This document shows positions 42,630-55,883 of a DNA stretch of 64,000 bases, one piece after another. The notes under the pieces are model-generated. The model was not told the DNA's origin. It ran no database searches and saw only the letters and a program-made list of their open reading frames with translations. Made by a program: the position numbers and the translations under genes. The stretch covers positions 11,916,742 through 11,980,741 of the forward strand of contig NC_135565.1 of the NCBI RefSeq assembly GCF_964340395.1, given 5' to 3'. Each line of letters starts with the position of its first letter. The first letter of the stretch is position 1. The stretch comes from Glandiceps talaboti. Taxonomy: Eukaryota; Hemichordata; Enteropneusta; Spengelidae.

Positions 42630-45600
42630 TCACTTCTCGATTTTAATGAAAACATCCTCAAATCGCCAATACGGAGTTCCTTCTTCATCTTTCGGTGCAA
42701 GAGAACTGAACAACTGATAAGCATCTTCCATAAACTCGTCATGTAATTCCAATGGTATGTAATCCAGATGACCAAGGAGAGGTTTCATTAAGCCTGTGAG
42801 AAGTTGAAATTAATCATTAATATACAGAATTTGATTAAAAGAGAACTTTGATATTTCCTTTTTGAATTAACAATCACTGTTTAGTTCTATCTACTTCTAA
42901 TTATGCAACATTTTTTGTTTTAAAGAATACCTCGTGAAGGTGATCGGCACGTCGTGCAATATTACATGAATTTGTTATACATGAGGAAAGAAAAGCGTCA
43001 CATGTGGGAATCGAACCCAAGTCCCCTTAAACACTAGTTAGAGTGCTCTAACCAGCTGCGCTAACGTTTCAACTGGTAGATTTCGTGAATTGTTCCAAGA
43101 TGTCATTCTTCCCTCGAGGCGGTGGTGAGAAGCCAACTCATTTTAAGCTTAACCTTTCAACCTAAGGATCTAAATAGATTCACAGGTCTCCCTTCCTAAG
43201 GAGTGGCCAGCTTAGGAATAGGTTATTAAAAGCAGTGAAACTTTTTAACGCTTGTTCAATAAAGTTTTGGGTTTGCTAACCAACTTTTAGCAAACACAAA
43301 GCAATATTATACACATATTCATAAACACATATGGTTCCCTTGGAATTAAGGGGTTCTCACTGGATGAAGTTCAAAGTTCACCTTTTGTTGGGGACAACAT
43401 TGACAATACGCTGTCTTGGAAGCAGCATATAGCTGAGGCTCAAACATTAGCAGGATTTGATAAGAAGCTGAATATTCTTGACATTTTCAAACAGCACAAA
43501 TTACAACTTGACGTTTTGCACGTCAGATTATCGGATACCTTTCAGGATTTCTTCACATACACCCCCCCCCCCCCCCATTAACCTTTCCTCCACAACACAA
43601 CAGGGCGCCAGAAACGACCTTACCATCCCAAAAGCAAACTATAGAATCAGCCAGTTCACTGTCAAATATGCAGGTACTAAATTATGGAACAGCATCTTTA
43701 TCAACATCCGCAACATAAATAGTAGAAGTCATTTCAAAAGAGTGCAAAAACTCTCCAATCAGTAAACTAGTTATACTTCAATTCACAGATTGATTACCGT
43801 TTGTCACCTCTCACTGTATATTTAAGTAGGTCAAGTTTTTCTTTAGTTTTTTTTAAGTGTGTGTGTGTGTGTATGTGTGTGTGTCTGTTTGTTTGTTTGT
43901 TGTTCACCTTTATTTATATATTTGTACATTTTTACATACATGGGCTGTTATGTTAGTTATTGTCTGTAGACTTGTATATTCAGTCGTAAACATACAGACA
44001 CAAGACACATGTACTAGTCTTATTGGAAGTAAAGTATTAATTAACTGATCATGTGACATACAGATATGCTGGTATAGGTTAAACCATTATAAAACAGGTG
44101 GTATACAAAGAAATAGTAACAACTATTTTCCTTGTTTTTTTCAGCCTTCACAGTGTACACAATGGCCCTGCGTTCACTAGTAATAAGCTTATAATAGTAA
44201 TATATGTAATTTAAAAAAAATAACTTTTCACATTTATTATATCGGTGTTTGTGTGTTACCATACCTTTATGTTCTTCTATGGAATCCCTCTTCAGTGAAA
44301 ATGATTCCCGGAAACTTTTAAGAATTTTAAATCCACTTCTTTGAACCATTTCATTTAGTTCGTCGTGTGTACCATTAAATGGGAAGATATCACACTTGGA
44401 ATCCTATCAGCGGAGATAGGAAAGTAGAATGTATTAAACTTGTTGTTACGAATTTGATTTTATTTCCTCGCATGGGTTCTAAATAATATTTATGCTAATT
44501 TTGCTTACATTATTGTGGGTTATTTTCAAAAACACAAAATACTACAAATACGTTAACTCAGTGTGAAAAATATATGAACCATTAACAGTGTGATCTATAG
44601 CAAGCCGTTCAGGCCAAAAGTATTATTTTATTTTAGCTATAGTATTCTATATTTTCGGAGTTACAAACCAATTGTAACCGTTCATGTGCAGTTTTTCGAT
44701 GGAATCCACACTTTTTATTCCATGTTAACAATTGTATGAAATCGGTATGGATGAGAATTGGGTATTTATTTTGGATATTTAATTCATAAAACTTTTTGAT
44801 TTTCTATTTGTAAAATCATGAAATAACATATATCATTAAAAATATTAATATGTAAATCTTTTTTTTTAAACTGCTACACTTATTGCATCATTTTGCAATT
44901 TATTTAACTACATAATTCTGATCCATCCATATGGCCACTTGAAAGAAGTATCATAAGTAATATTTTGATTGCATTTCAGTAATTTCTATTAATACATGGT
45001 ATATACAGAGGTATAATAACGGTATAAGAAACATACCAACGATTTACAATAACTGAAAGGTATTTCATGCAAAGACGAATCAGCTGCGCATATTCTAAAC
45101 AATTCGGAACTGCGAACATTTTACTTTACCCTGTCTCAATCCTGACCGGTTGAACTATCAACAACTTTTTACTACATCTTACCTTTAAATATTTCTGCCA
45201 ACGAGGAAGTTGGGAACACCCATTATGCACGGCGACATACGTATCGTCCGGGTGCTTTATCATGATTGATGCAATGAATCCGCCAGATGGTTTCAAAGCC
45301 CAATATATGTTTTTGAACACTTTCTCCTTGTCTTCAATCCAATGAATAGTTGCTAAAGCTAATGCCTTTGTGAAAGAGTTTTCCAGTTCTCTACAGGTTT
45401 CTGGTAGTTTGGTGGCGTCGGCTACAATATATCGCGACTTATTTGTGATGGAATTGTCTCGGTTTGCAATGTTGATAGCAGCAATAGAAATATCAATACC
45501 TGGCAATCAAAGACAAATAGAATATGCATTTCTTTACACAATATCAAATGTATTCGTAATATCTCAATTTAAGATATAAAAGCATATGGTACAATGATAC

Positions 45601-47673
45601 ATTGGAAGGAGACAACTCCAAAGGTGAAAAAAATTGAAAATAAGAATATGTAGGAGGCCATTTAGAAGCATAAAATATCAAACCATAGACATAATGAAAT
45701 ACCCGAATTGAAACAATTATGCTATGCACTACATATTATTTGGAAGAGTATTGTGCTGTGGCAAAGATAAATGACTTCTGAAGTTTAATTTGGTTCCAAA
45801 AAATCACGAAAAGGAGCAAAAAATTTCAAGACTTTCAGACTTTTGATGGCCCAATGGTCGTAAACTTTTGTTCAATTCTTTTTAGTGCACATTGGATATT
45901 TAATCTCAATTCATGCTTGTATGCCACATCAGAGCCAAGTAAACCACTGTATAAGATATTATATTATTTGGAATAGACTCAAATGTATATCATTACATGT
46001 CCTATTCAGAAAATATAAAGAAATATCCTCGCATGAGGATATATTGCCCATCACCAGAAAAAAAAAATATGGGTAGGTTGAACAGCTTTTTCATTTTTTC
46101 TGGCCTAATGTCGTATCTTTCAAAGTAGTTGCCGAAAAGATGTCACATTCAAAGTTAAAAAAATGGTGGTGCTTTCTCAAATAAGTAACACAACAAAATA
46201 ATCATTTTCTTTACCCAACTCTCAAAACTTATGGCCTCGTTTATGTCGGATACCAAGGTGAACTCAGTGAATTCTCCTTGTCATTATCATTATAATGGAA
46301 ACTGAAGTTTGGATTTTGATGTCGAAGGTACAGCAGCTCTGTTTACAAATTCAAGGCCATTCCTTCCATAGCAAATTGTCGCGAAATAACTCTAGTGTCA
46401 GTGTGCAATGAGATAATTATATCAAACAACATTTTAACCAAAGACAACGTCGAACACAATTATTGAAAGAAATATCTTCAAATAGTGGATCTTAAACTGC
46501 CTACCTAGTTTAATAGTATTTTCAGGGCCACCAAATATTCCAAAAAGAGATCTGCCGTTTTATCAGTATGAAATATTTTAATATAAGGAACAAGATGTAA
46601 ATGAGATCGGGCGCATCTTCGGAGTCACTGCATGCATCATAGCAGGCGACCTCACGTTGAACGACTTTTTCCGTCTTTTTTTAGGTTCACTTGCTGACAT
46701 TATAATTGCGACTTGCTATCTTCAAATGAAGGAGACTTTCAAGACTACTGTTACTCGCGGAAATGCACAGTGCATGTGCACACTTCTTTTGTACTTTCCC
46801 GCACAAAGAATTTTTTTTTTAATTTGCTTCAAAAAGTTACAATTTTTAACTGGACACATTTTTATTCAAAGTTAAGCCAGGGAACGATAGCGATATAAGA
46901 TACATATTAGCCAGGAATCAGCAGTGTACAGTCACTTTAGTGAACTATCCATTTATATCGCGCATGCTAGGAATCGTCACGTAAATAACGATTTTAATAG
47001 CATCGCTATGTATTCAAAAAGTAGCCTTTTTTCTTTCTTTTTTCCAAAATCTCAGGGGGGGCGCAGCTGCCCCCCTTGCCCCCCCCCCTCCCAGGCTACG
47101 GTACTGCACGTCATTTATAATATAGAGTTGATATATTATGTTTCAGATACGACATTTGGTTAAGGACAAAGGCACTATACATGCATTTAACAGCCCATGA
47201 TAATCAAATAGAACTCCTTATCAATGGGGTTTCTTATCCTTTGTTGACCAAACTTTGTTCAACCTTGAAAAGGTGACATGGAGCTCACTGAATTTAGGGC
47301 AAGACTGTGCAGTAGCATTGCTAGTAGCATTATCATTAAATGCAAGTAACTGTCATGAATACGTTAATGGGGCTATGGTACGAATAAGAAGCAGAATTAC
47401 ATTGCCAACTGGTGGAACGATTAGTTCACTGTCCGGTATCTCAAAGTAAACACTGAACCTAGCACAGTGGAGTAATAAGTTCCACTTACCAACAACATGT
47501 CGTACATTGTCACGGCTTGCTATAAGTTTTGTTAGTTCTCCAGTTCCACACCCTATGTCCAAAATATTCTCATCGTTTTGCCAGTCATCATCCCACAAAG
47601 ACAAGGCTTGAAGACCACTACTTTGCTGAATAGGTCTATTCTTTGAGTAGTCTGACCGGTAAACCTGGTTCAT
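42630..47673 (-). CDS. JHAMT-like class I SAM-dependent methyltransferase, copy 2
   Basis: Four exons on the minus strand: 47673-47490, 45499-45183, 44403-44265 and 42793-42630. Exon lengths, phases and the total (804 nt, 267 residues) equal those of copy 1. The start at 47673 (MNQVYRSDYS) was chosen because copy 1 starts at the same place; an in-frame ATG at 47757 would add 28 residues. Motif I (ILDIGCGTGELTKLIASRDN) is unchanged. Exon 1 proteins agree at roughly three quarters of positions and most changes lie before motif I, so motif I is conserved while the N-terminus drifts. All exons are open and splice sites intact, so both copies look functional. Intron 1 is 2.0 kb and lacks the CT tract of copy 1; intron 3 carries a tRNA-like sequence and a LINE fragment. 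The substrate is unknown. Confidence 0.88.
42998..43071 (-). repeat. tRNA-derived sequence (SINE head or tRNA pseudogene)
   Basis: On the minus strand an A box TAGCGCAGCTGGTTAGAGC (43063-43045) and a B box GGGTTCGATTCCC (43018-43006) are spaced as in a tRNA gene. The acceptor stem pairs poorly and the anticodon arm is degenerate, so this is not a working tRNA. It lies in intron 3 of methyltransferase copy 2. Confidence 0.6.
43370..43765 (+). mobile_element. LINE reverse-transcriptase C-terminal fragment
   Basis: Pieces such as VGDNIDNTLSWKQHIAE (near 43390-43440) and, in the frame ending at 43765, KYAGTKLWNSIF with FKRVQK match the end of non-LTR reverse transcriptases (LGV.ID..L.W..HI; G..LWN.LP; FK..LK). 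Frame changes and an internal C run show that the copy is dead. It is on the strand opposite to the host gene, in intron 3. Confidence 0.7.
44598..44942. mobile_element. Foldback-arm relative plus MITE-like element
   Basis: 44598-44735 resembles one arm of the palindrome at 17235-18050 (AGCAAGCCGTTC, GGCCAAAAGTATTATT, GATGGAATCCA). It runs into a copy of the 190-bp TIR family at 44745-44942, with TGGATGAGAATTGGGTATTT on the left and CCATATGGCCACTT on the right. Both lie in intron 2 of methyltransferase copy 2. Confidence 0.55.
45745..47480. other. Intron 1 of methyltransferase copy 2, nothing recognised
   Basis: No repeats or exons stand out. Near 47051-47095 is a G-run facing several C-runs that could form quadruplex or hairpin structures. 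Confidence 0.4.
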
Positions 47674-48107
47674 GTTGAAGTGATTGACCGAGTTGAAGTT
47701 CAACTCCCTTGACTTTGGGCTTGCGAACAGTGCACTACAGTGCGTAAACTGACACATCCACAGAAATATAAAATTAAACAGCCAACTCCCCCAAATCTAA
47801 GCTTCTATGATTTTTCAGAAATCTATAGTGCCATTTATACCGTTATTAGTGTTGCTTTGGAATGAAAACGCGTCCGAAGCGACCGGAAATGACTGGAGAT
47901 AACTACAGCTGCGGTCCACCATGACCTTTTCCACTATGACCCCTACTTGAATAATTACTCGCCTACGTGATAATCTGATAAAACTGCTGCATCAATTCAA
48001 ACGAAATTTCATATAAATGTTCCGTAGGGAAATGGCAAGAACTGATTAGGTTTTGGTAACAATCCGATGAATATTAATGACCAATTTGAGTAATTAATCG
48101 ATCGAAC

Positions 48108-48352
48108 GAGAATAAAGTTGGCGTCAGATTCAGATTCAGATTAAGGTAGTGTTATCTTATGAACGAATATTTTGAGCGTCAGATGGCCTCAGATCCGAAG
48201 ACACCCGACGGACTAACACCTGAAATAATACCGTTGAGACTACAGGGAATGATTCTGCTTCACTGCCGTCGGGTGTATTCAGATCTGAGGCTATCTGACG
48301 CTCAATATGACGCTACCTGAATCTGAATCTGACGCCAACTTTATACTCGTGC
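48108..48352. mobile_element. Foldback MITE, about 245 bp, arms of about 100 bp
   Basis: The left arm runs ATAAAGTTGGCGTCAGATTC...GAGCGTCAGAT.GCCTCAGATC...CACCCGACGG. The right arm is its mirror: CCGTCGGGTG...GATCTGAGGC.ATCTGACGCTC...GAATCTGACGCCAACTTTAT. Only about 50 bp separates the arms. No open frame inside. Confidence 0.85.
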
Positions 48353-49699
48353 TCTACACTACATTTTCAGGGGTTTCGTGCCAAACTTATTTTGTGTTTC
48401 CCTTGGATCTGCACTCTGCATTGGCTTGACAAACACGAGAAAAAAGAAGACCGAGGCAGGGTATTTAAGTGATTCAAACTCACCAGAAAACAATATTTCT
48501 TCTTGGCCTTAAAATAGGTTTACAATGAGCACAGCCTTCACAAACAGGTGAAATATTTATCATCGTTACAATTTCGTCAAATATGGACTTATCATTTTCA
48601 AATTTCACACACTGATGGGCAGATGAATAAAGTGATCAAATCGTGTCTTTTTAGATTTTTGATTAGAAGTTTAGGAAGTATTATATTGACCTCGAACCGT
48701 CTCCTTTTTACCGTGTTCTTTTCCGATTTCTCTCGATAACAAACTACTGCTGTTTGTTGCAAGGCTTGTACATAATCATTTATCTAGCTCTGTATCTCAG
48801 GATATAAATACACTCTGACATATTTTTCAAGTGTAATAATCTATAATTTATACCCAAATGTGTGTGGTCAAAATATGGAAAACAGACCAAGCCTCGCCTA
48901 GCCTATGAAGAAAATTTTGCGACAATGTATCAATAATGGTTACCTATACACTGACCTCTATATAATTAGTGTAAAGTGCGGGCGCGCCACTCAACAAAAT
49001 TTTGACAATTTTCCCATAGTGATTAAGGAGGAATGTGTAAACTCACTGTGTATACCCTTATGGAAGGCATTCAGTTTAAATCTGGTGATACCTGGCAATG
49101 CAAGACTGTGGCTGATTTCTTGCTTATATTACAGCAAAATATCTCCGTAAGTAGCCTGTTTTTCCTCAAAAACTCGATATTTATAGTATTTTACTACTTG
49201 ACTAGCCATGGGTATAAAAAATGACGTTGTTTTCAATGAATTTCTGGTGAGGAATTAACGTGAAATGTATCGTACTACGGAATGGAAAAGTTTCACGAGG
49301 GTGTACGGTCAGGTGACATCCGGGTACTCTTCTGTTTTTTTAATCCGATTCGTCGAAATGACACTTCGGGGTCATGAAATATGCTATTCTTTTGCGAAAA
49401 TGAGTTGAAAATAAGTGCTATATATAATTTTTAAGATTGTTAGAAAAGTTGTGAACTCTTTGTGTTGCTAGAATGATAAATCGCAATACACATTCATTGT
49501 TTTGTGTGAGTTGTTGCATGTGTTGCGTACTGGAGTCCGATGACTGACGGCGTGAGACTAGTACGTGATCTGTGATGTTTACGAACGTGTTCAGTCAACG
49601 GTGTTGTTGACTAAAGTTTATAACAGCCAACGTTTATTCATGTCACTGATGCCATCTTTAAAGGTCATGTCTAATTATGATATTGTCTTGTTTTAATTT
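48353..49699. other. Gene-free stretch, nothing recognised
   Basis: Short open frames only. An acceptor-like TTTTAATTTTAG precedes the coding-like block at 49704. Confidence 0.4.
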
Positions 49700-49702
49700 T
49701 AG

Positions 49703-50548
49703 GTGGGTTGTACGAGTAGTAGTAGTAGTAGTAGTAGTGGTAGCACCATGTTAACGAGTGGTGAAGTGTATGACTTCTGTGGGGCCCATAAAGGCTACTC
49801 CCAGAAACGGTTGATCAAAACATTTGGAGAAAAATACCATGTGCCTAAGCCTTCAAACCCCAAGTCACTTTACAATAAAATAAAGGCTGTCTACAAAAAG
49901 GACAAAAGCGAAGAGAAACAAAGGTAATGCACACTTTCTCTGCAACCACTGCCTTTAATGAGTTCATGGGAGAAATAGTAGCAGTATCATCAGGATCTGA
50001 AAATGAAAAGAACAAACATTTGGCCAAAATGATGACATCTATAACAAACACAATGAGTGACCAAGTGCCTGTATGTCTCTCATTCAATCACAAACTTGAA
50101 GCCATTCGTGCTGATTTCCTTCTATATGCAATTGAAAATTGGCATGAATTAACTCAGGACATAAGAAGTAAAATAATTCACATGAGTAATTATTATTGTA
50201 AATTGCACCTGTTAGCAAATTTTGCAACAGAAACGTCAAAAACCTTACAGTTGTACAAGAGTGCATCACTATCATCTGACAACTCATTTAGTTTTGCGAG
50301 CAACGAATCTGCCAGTGTTCCTCTTGTTAGAACAACTGTAAAGTCGTTTCATCCGCGAGGTAGTGATGAAAGTGGAGTGGCAGCTCATTTTTGAATCTGC
50401 TAAATCTCACCCATACCTAAAACTTGTAAGCTTTATTGGTAATCGATTTAACATATTGTATCAAAATTCTGGTGCTCTTTATTACCATCACAAAGATATG
50501 TTGAACTTTATGAAGTGTTGGGTAGGCATATATCATTACCAGATTTAG
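49703..50548 (+). pseudogene. Broken gene of a repetitive, probably transposon-associated family
   Basis: Three coding-like blocks follow in order. 49703-49927 (frame 1) has a Ser run, then YSQKRLIKTFGEKYHVPKPS, perhaps a DNA-binding-like N-terminus. 49927-50394 contains NHKLEAIRADFLLYAIENW, NYYCKLHLLANFA and finally RGSDESGVAAHF before a stop. From 50393 the protein continues one base out of phase with FESAKSHPYLKL, GNRFNILYQNSGALYYHHKD and a stop at 50548. The shift falls in a run of five T at 50388-50392. Proteins with GSDESG...GNRFNI...F.NAG motifs are, from memory, widespread multi-copy uncharacterised proteins in aquatic animals. I infer a mobile-element link, not proven. The copy looks dead. 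Confidence 0.5.
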
Positions 50549-51279
50549 TCGATAATATATGGTATACACGTTCTAAAAATGCAAACGGCCTCTGTCCCTT
50601 CTAGCTGTGGATATATTGCTATACATGTGGTGTCGATTCTAACAGAGCTTTCGATGACACCGAAGCTATACATCCAGATCTTTGTATCAAGTATGAGTTC
50701 GAAAAAATATCATTTGACTGACACTGAGGGCGTCATTGCTATTGCTCAAATCATTTTTGAAAATTCCAGTATTTCATGATCACGTGAAAAACGGCATCGG
50801 TCAGCTTCGTAACTTTATCATCTTGAGCACAACGTTCCTCGTCTGTGCGCATTCCGGTTAATTACTTCTATTTTTTTTAACTGTGACATATTACACAGAA
50901 TATCTAGTAGTATATGTTACAGTGAACGAAGATATTTCACGTTTTCTGGTACACACAAAATTTTGCAAACGAAATACTTGATTATCAGTTCTTTCTCTGA
51001 TAAGGTGGTTTGCAATGATTACCTGATACATGTACATAAGCACAATACACTTCATCGACTACATAAAAATTGCATTGCATTGTGGGATACATAACTTCGT
51101 ACCACGGAGCTAGAGACGCCAGTGACACATCAAATTTGGGTGTTAACGTTACCGAGACTTGACTTCATAGATCGTTGTAGTGGGCGACACAACTACGATA
51201 CTGAGAAGTGTCCTTAACAGGTACTGTGTTTTGTTGTAGAACTAAACATACTTATAGGCTTTCACTCTATATTTTGTAG

Positions 51280-53060
51280 AAATGGGCGATAACATTGATA
51301 CATTAATATTAACTTAAACACAATACGCCCCAGTTTATGTGCCTTGTTTGCACAGGGGGTGTCGAATAATTCGTCACTGGTCATTCATTGTTTTCGCCTT
51401 TGCTATGCTTTGAAAGGGGCGATTTTATACGACCGTGATGAACTATGTACCAATGTGGCACTGAGACTCGTACCTGAAAGCTTACCTTCCTACTCTACCA
51501 ATGACAAAGTATTATCACGTTACAAGCTGAGAGTGTTGGGAAGCCAGTATGAGATAGATTTGATCTCGTTTTGATCTCACACTCTTATCAATGTACGAGT
51601 TAAATTTTTGTTTTATACACCTATTATTGATTGGTATATTCCGTTTCGTAGTCAGGAGGCGTAGGTATTGATTGACGAATAGAATAACGTGTAATGTAGA
51701 ACCGGAACTACATACCTATTAGTGCTACAGCAGGGCCCGCATTTTTTACGACAAGCACAACCGGAAAAATACCAGCATAATATATACATATATATATATA
51801 TATAACGCTTCGTTGGAGTCTCAGGGATATAGTATAGAAAGCCATGATGACAGACCAAAAATTATTACAAATTAAGTTACAGCACAATATGTATTGTAAC
51901 TTGGTGTAGGAAGACTCAAACCAACATTTGTTGGGATAAAATAAGAAATTATATGATGACAGACCTGGGGACTGATATAAAGAAATTTACAACACTTTTT
52001 GTAACATGTTGCAGGAAGACTAAGACCAACATTTGTTCGGATAACATATAGGCAGTATGCGTTTGATTCGTATATCATGTTAAGTTAATGTGTTTAGGTT
52101 GAATATTTATATATTTTGTGTGTAACAGGTATCACCCGACATACAAGACCCCTTCTTTCGAGAAAATAAGCATGTTACTATGGCAATGGCCATGTTTTGT
52201 GCCAAAAACATATTTCGTCTTCCTGTAGTTCAGGAACGGAAACCTGGAGAGTCACATAATGTCTGGCAGGACAGCTTTAAACTATAAATAATGTAAGGTT
52301 TCTATATATCAAACTCTTTGGTAGAATCTAACTAAAACGACAATATGTGAAGACAGACCTGGGGATTGATATAAGGAAAGTTATACCACTTGTTGTAACA
52401 TGTTGCAGGAAAATGAAAACCAAAATTTATTCGGATGACATACAGGTACTATGCGTTTGATTCGTACAAAATGCTAACGATTTAACGTGTAGGTTGAAAA
52501 ATGATATATTTTGTGTGTACCACGTATCTGACATACGTGACCCATTCTTTAAAGAAATTATGCATGTTACCATGACAACAGCCGTCTTTTGAGCCAAAAT
52601 ATCATTTCGTCTTTCGTATAGTTCAGCAATGGAAACATGGAGAGTCATATTATGTTTTGCAGGACAGCTTTAAGCTGAAAATAAAGCAAGGTTTTTATAT
52701 ATCAAACTCAGAAAATATTTGATGACAGACCTGGAGACTAGTACAAAGAAAGTTACGACACTTTTTCTAACATGATGTAGGCGGACTCGCGGGCAAACAT
52801 TCATCGATACTAAATCCACCCTAACCGGTGTCTTTGCAGAAATGGGTGATAACATTGTTAATATTAACTTAAGTACACTACGCCCCTAGTTCATGCATAT
52901 GCCTTGTTCACACAGTGAGTGCTGCGTCACTGGTCATTGACATGTATCGGCCTTTGTTAATGTTATGCTTCATAAGGGGCGATTTTATACAACCGTGGTT
53001 AACTATGTACCATTGTGGCACTTACAGGCTCGTACCTAAAGCAATACATTCATCCTCGAC
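51280..53060. repeat. Direct-repeat block: duplicated flanks around a ~385-bp array
   Basis: The flank 51280-51490 (AAATGGGCGATAACATT, GGGGCGATTTTATAC, AACTATGTACCA, TGTGGCACT) is repeated at 52840-53060. Between them, units with GATGACAGACCTGG, AACATGTTGCAGGAAGA, CCAACATTTGTT and GGACAGCTTTAA begin near 51842 (partial), 51952, 52342 and 52718 (partial). All are direct. Each flank begins after an acceptor-like sequence (TTTTGTAG or TTTGCAG), but the open frames inside are short and match nothing I know. Confidence 0.75.
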
Positions 53061-53488
53061 AAAGTACAAAGTATTCCCCTCTGTTAAAAATCACAATGTA
53101 CTGTTCCTAGGGCTTACATGCTTTACGATGGAGGAGTAACTTTCTATGGTCGATCAAAAATATCACATTCTTGCAAGCCAGAGAACATATTTCTGCTGAT
53201 GCAACGGAATGTGCATCTTGCGCCAGAGTTGGTGCAACTTGTTTTTGATATACATGAACATGGTCATATAGCATTACTGTGTTCCAATATGGAGAGCAAG
53301 TAATGTGAAAATTACTAGCCCTGGTTTTAGCTGCCATAAAAATAGTAGGATAAGAGTTTTGTCTGTATGTCTGTCTGTCATATGTAAGTATGTATGTATG
53401 TATGTATGTATATGTAAACACGAATGATTAAAACCTATAAAATTTAGTTAAACTACATACATATGGGAATTCAGGTTTCATGTAATTT

Positions 53489-53625
<137 letters not shown>

Positions 53626-53939
53626 TCTCATACATAAATCGTATAGGATGTGAGAAATTATACCGTGTTATCCTAGACTATTTTTGATTTTGGTTGGAAA
53701 AAACGATCTTAATAGCAGGGATAAGTTACCAGTAGGCCTTTAGCCAGTGAGCCGACTTAGCCAAAAAAGTCATACACACATATGATGTTTTTTCGTACTT
53801 CTACAAGAGAACTATGGTGTTTATTAATGCTGACAATGTAGGGGACAAAAAAAAAACAGAGTCGCGATACACACGCACATCTAGTACATGCGCGCGCGCG
53901 TGTGTGTAAAATGTAAGTTTTGTGGTGTGTGTAGTCTAA

Positions 53940-54160
53940 ATCATATACACCTGTCGATGTTCTCTACGACCACTATCCTCTACTATGACCGTAGTGATAT
54001 ATGATTGAAATGATCCACTATGATCGTAGTCATCTATGACTGACTATGATTGTAGTGGTCTACTATGATTGAAGTGATCCACTATGATTGAAATGATCTA
54101 TGATCGTAGTGATCTACGACTGAAGTAATCCACTATGACTGAAGTGATCCACTATTAGCT
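53940..54160. repeat. Degenerate ~20-bp tandem repeat (CTATGATTGAAGTGATC)
   Basis: Roughly ten copies of a unit like CACTATGATTGTAGTGATC with small length changes. Confidence 0.8.
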
Positions 54161-54651
54161 CAAACAAACAAAAAACTTGCATAATATTGGACATGCACTT
54201 CAATGGAGTGTGTATATGTGTATTAAAGTTTCAGGTTATGCAATAGATATTAAATTTTCACAACAAATATGATCGCCATTCGGTCAAATTTGCATATACC
54301 AGAATACGAATTAACATGCATATGTCCACATTTGAAAGAAATCAGATATTTTGTGTCTGAGAAATGGTGGATGGATGGACAGATGGAACCCATTACCTTC
54401 ATGGGGGGGGGGGGGGCACACAATTATTTTAACCGTGGGCATTAATGGTTTTGAGTATTACCCAATCATGTCTGTACTGGTTTCAATGTTTGTCAGTTGT
54501 ATTAGTGGCTGGTACTTGCTTATTAATCAAGTATATCACGAAACAGGAAAACGTCATTTTCAGGGTTTTGATGTATGTGGCATACAGATTTTTTTTTTAA
54601 TTGTTTGATGGAGAAAAGATAACAAATTAATAAACCTTTTGTATTAAAGAA

Positions 54652-55726
54652 ATGGGAGACTTTCTTGAAGACAGAGAGCTTTCTCTGAAGATAGCACGTC
54701 GATCAGTGGAAATACTGAAGAGTGAAGAATACAAGTACAGGTACCAAGCAGAGGTTGACCCAACACGACATGATTTAGAAACTCTGCCACAAAGAGTGTT
54801 AGCTTTGCGTGCTGAGTTTAATAAGCGAGTTCTGGATGAATTTGGAGCAACTTATAATGGCGACTGTTTGGCTTTCTTAACCAGGGACCTTATTAAAGTT
54901 TATGAAAATGATGAAGAGGTAAGAATTTCCTTATTCTTGGAGAACTATTGCATCTGGAAACACCTATCTATACAGGATAAAATAATTATTTCGACACATG
55001 GATAATTTATATACAATATCATGAAATATAGACTAGTGTAAACTGATATTATAAGTCAATCGGAAAGTTTTAGATCACTTCTAATGTTACAAAATACTAG
55101 TGTTTGTTGCTAAAGTAGCGGTGTTGTTCGGGAATACTATTAACAGACAATGTTTTTTTTGTTATTTAGGTAATGGCAGTACTTAAACAGATGGTGTTTA
55201 AAGGTTACACTTCTAAACAGCATGCTATACAAATTGGTGATCCTGCTACAAATGTCGAATTGCTTACTTTGAAGTCGAGAGAACCGATTCCTCTTTTGAG
55301 TCTCGCATCACAGACTACGGACAGGCCCCTTGCCATAATCGCATCGTCTTTAACCTGACCTCCATTGCGGGTGAGTTTGACTTTGTGCATATAACATGAT
55401 ACCGAGACGCATATATCCTTTAATCTTGTTGACATAGCTTCTAGTTATCATCAGACATTTGCATAATGAATGATTTCTATTAAGCAGGCAATGTCTTAAA
55501 AATGCATGTTTCAAATTTAAGATCATTTGGTACACACACTATTGATTACAAAGCACTTGTCCGAAATAGCTTATTAGTGTAGATGTTCATTTTAATGATT
55601 CATTTGCATACTCATTTAACAAATTAAGAAATATCTCCTGTATATCGTGCTCATGAATTTACATTTCGACAGCGCATGTCAATGCAAATCAAAAGACCTG
55701 CATTTATACCCTTCCGGAAGGCATTG

Positions 55727-55799
<73 letters not shown>

Positions 55800-55813
55800 G
55801 GATATATATATAT

Positions 55814-55883
<70 letters not shown>

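Larger units (their letters stand above)
42165..47700. repeat. Segmental duplication, copy 2
   Basis: Second copy of the methyltransferase block (see 34455-37960). It is longer because a tRNA-like sequence, a LINE fragment and foldback/MITE pieces lie in its introns. Confidence 0.8.

Noticed and set aside
47674-47757. Upstream ATG at 47757 as the start of methyltransferase copy 2
   Set aside because: The paralog starts at the position matching 47673, and the extra 28 residues do not resemble part of the family. It remains an alternative.
55173-55358. TGA at 55356 as a genuine stop codon
   Set aside because: The T-U-P-P motif, the in-phase downstream exons with deiodinase motifs and a SECIS hairpin all indicate selenocysteine.
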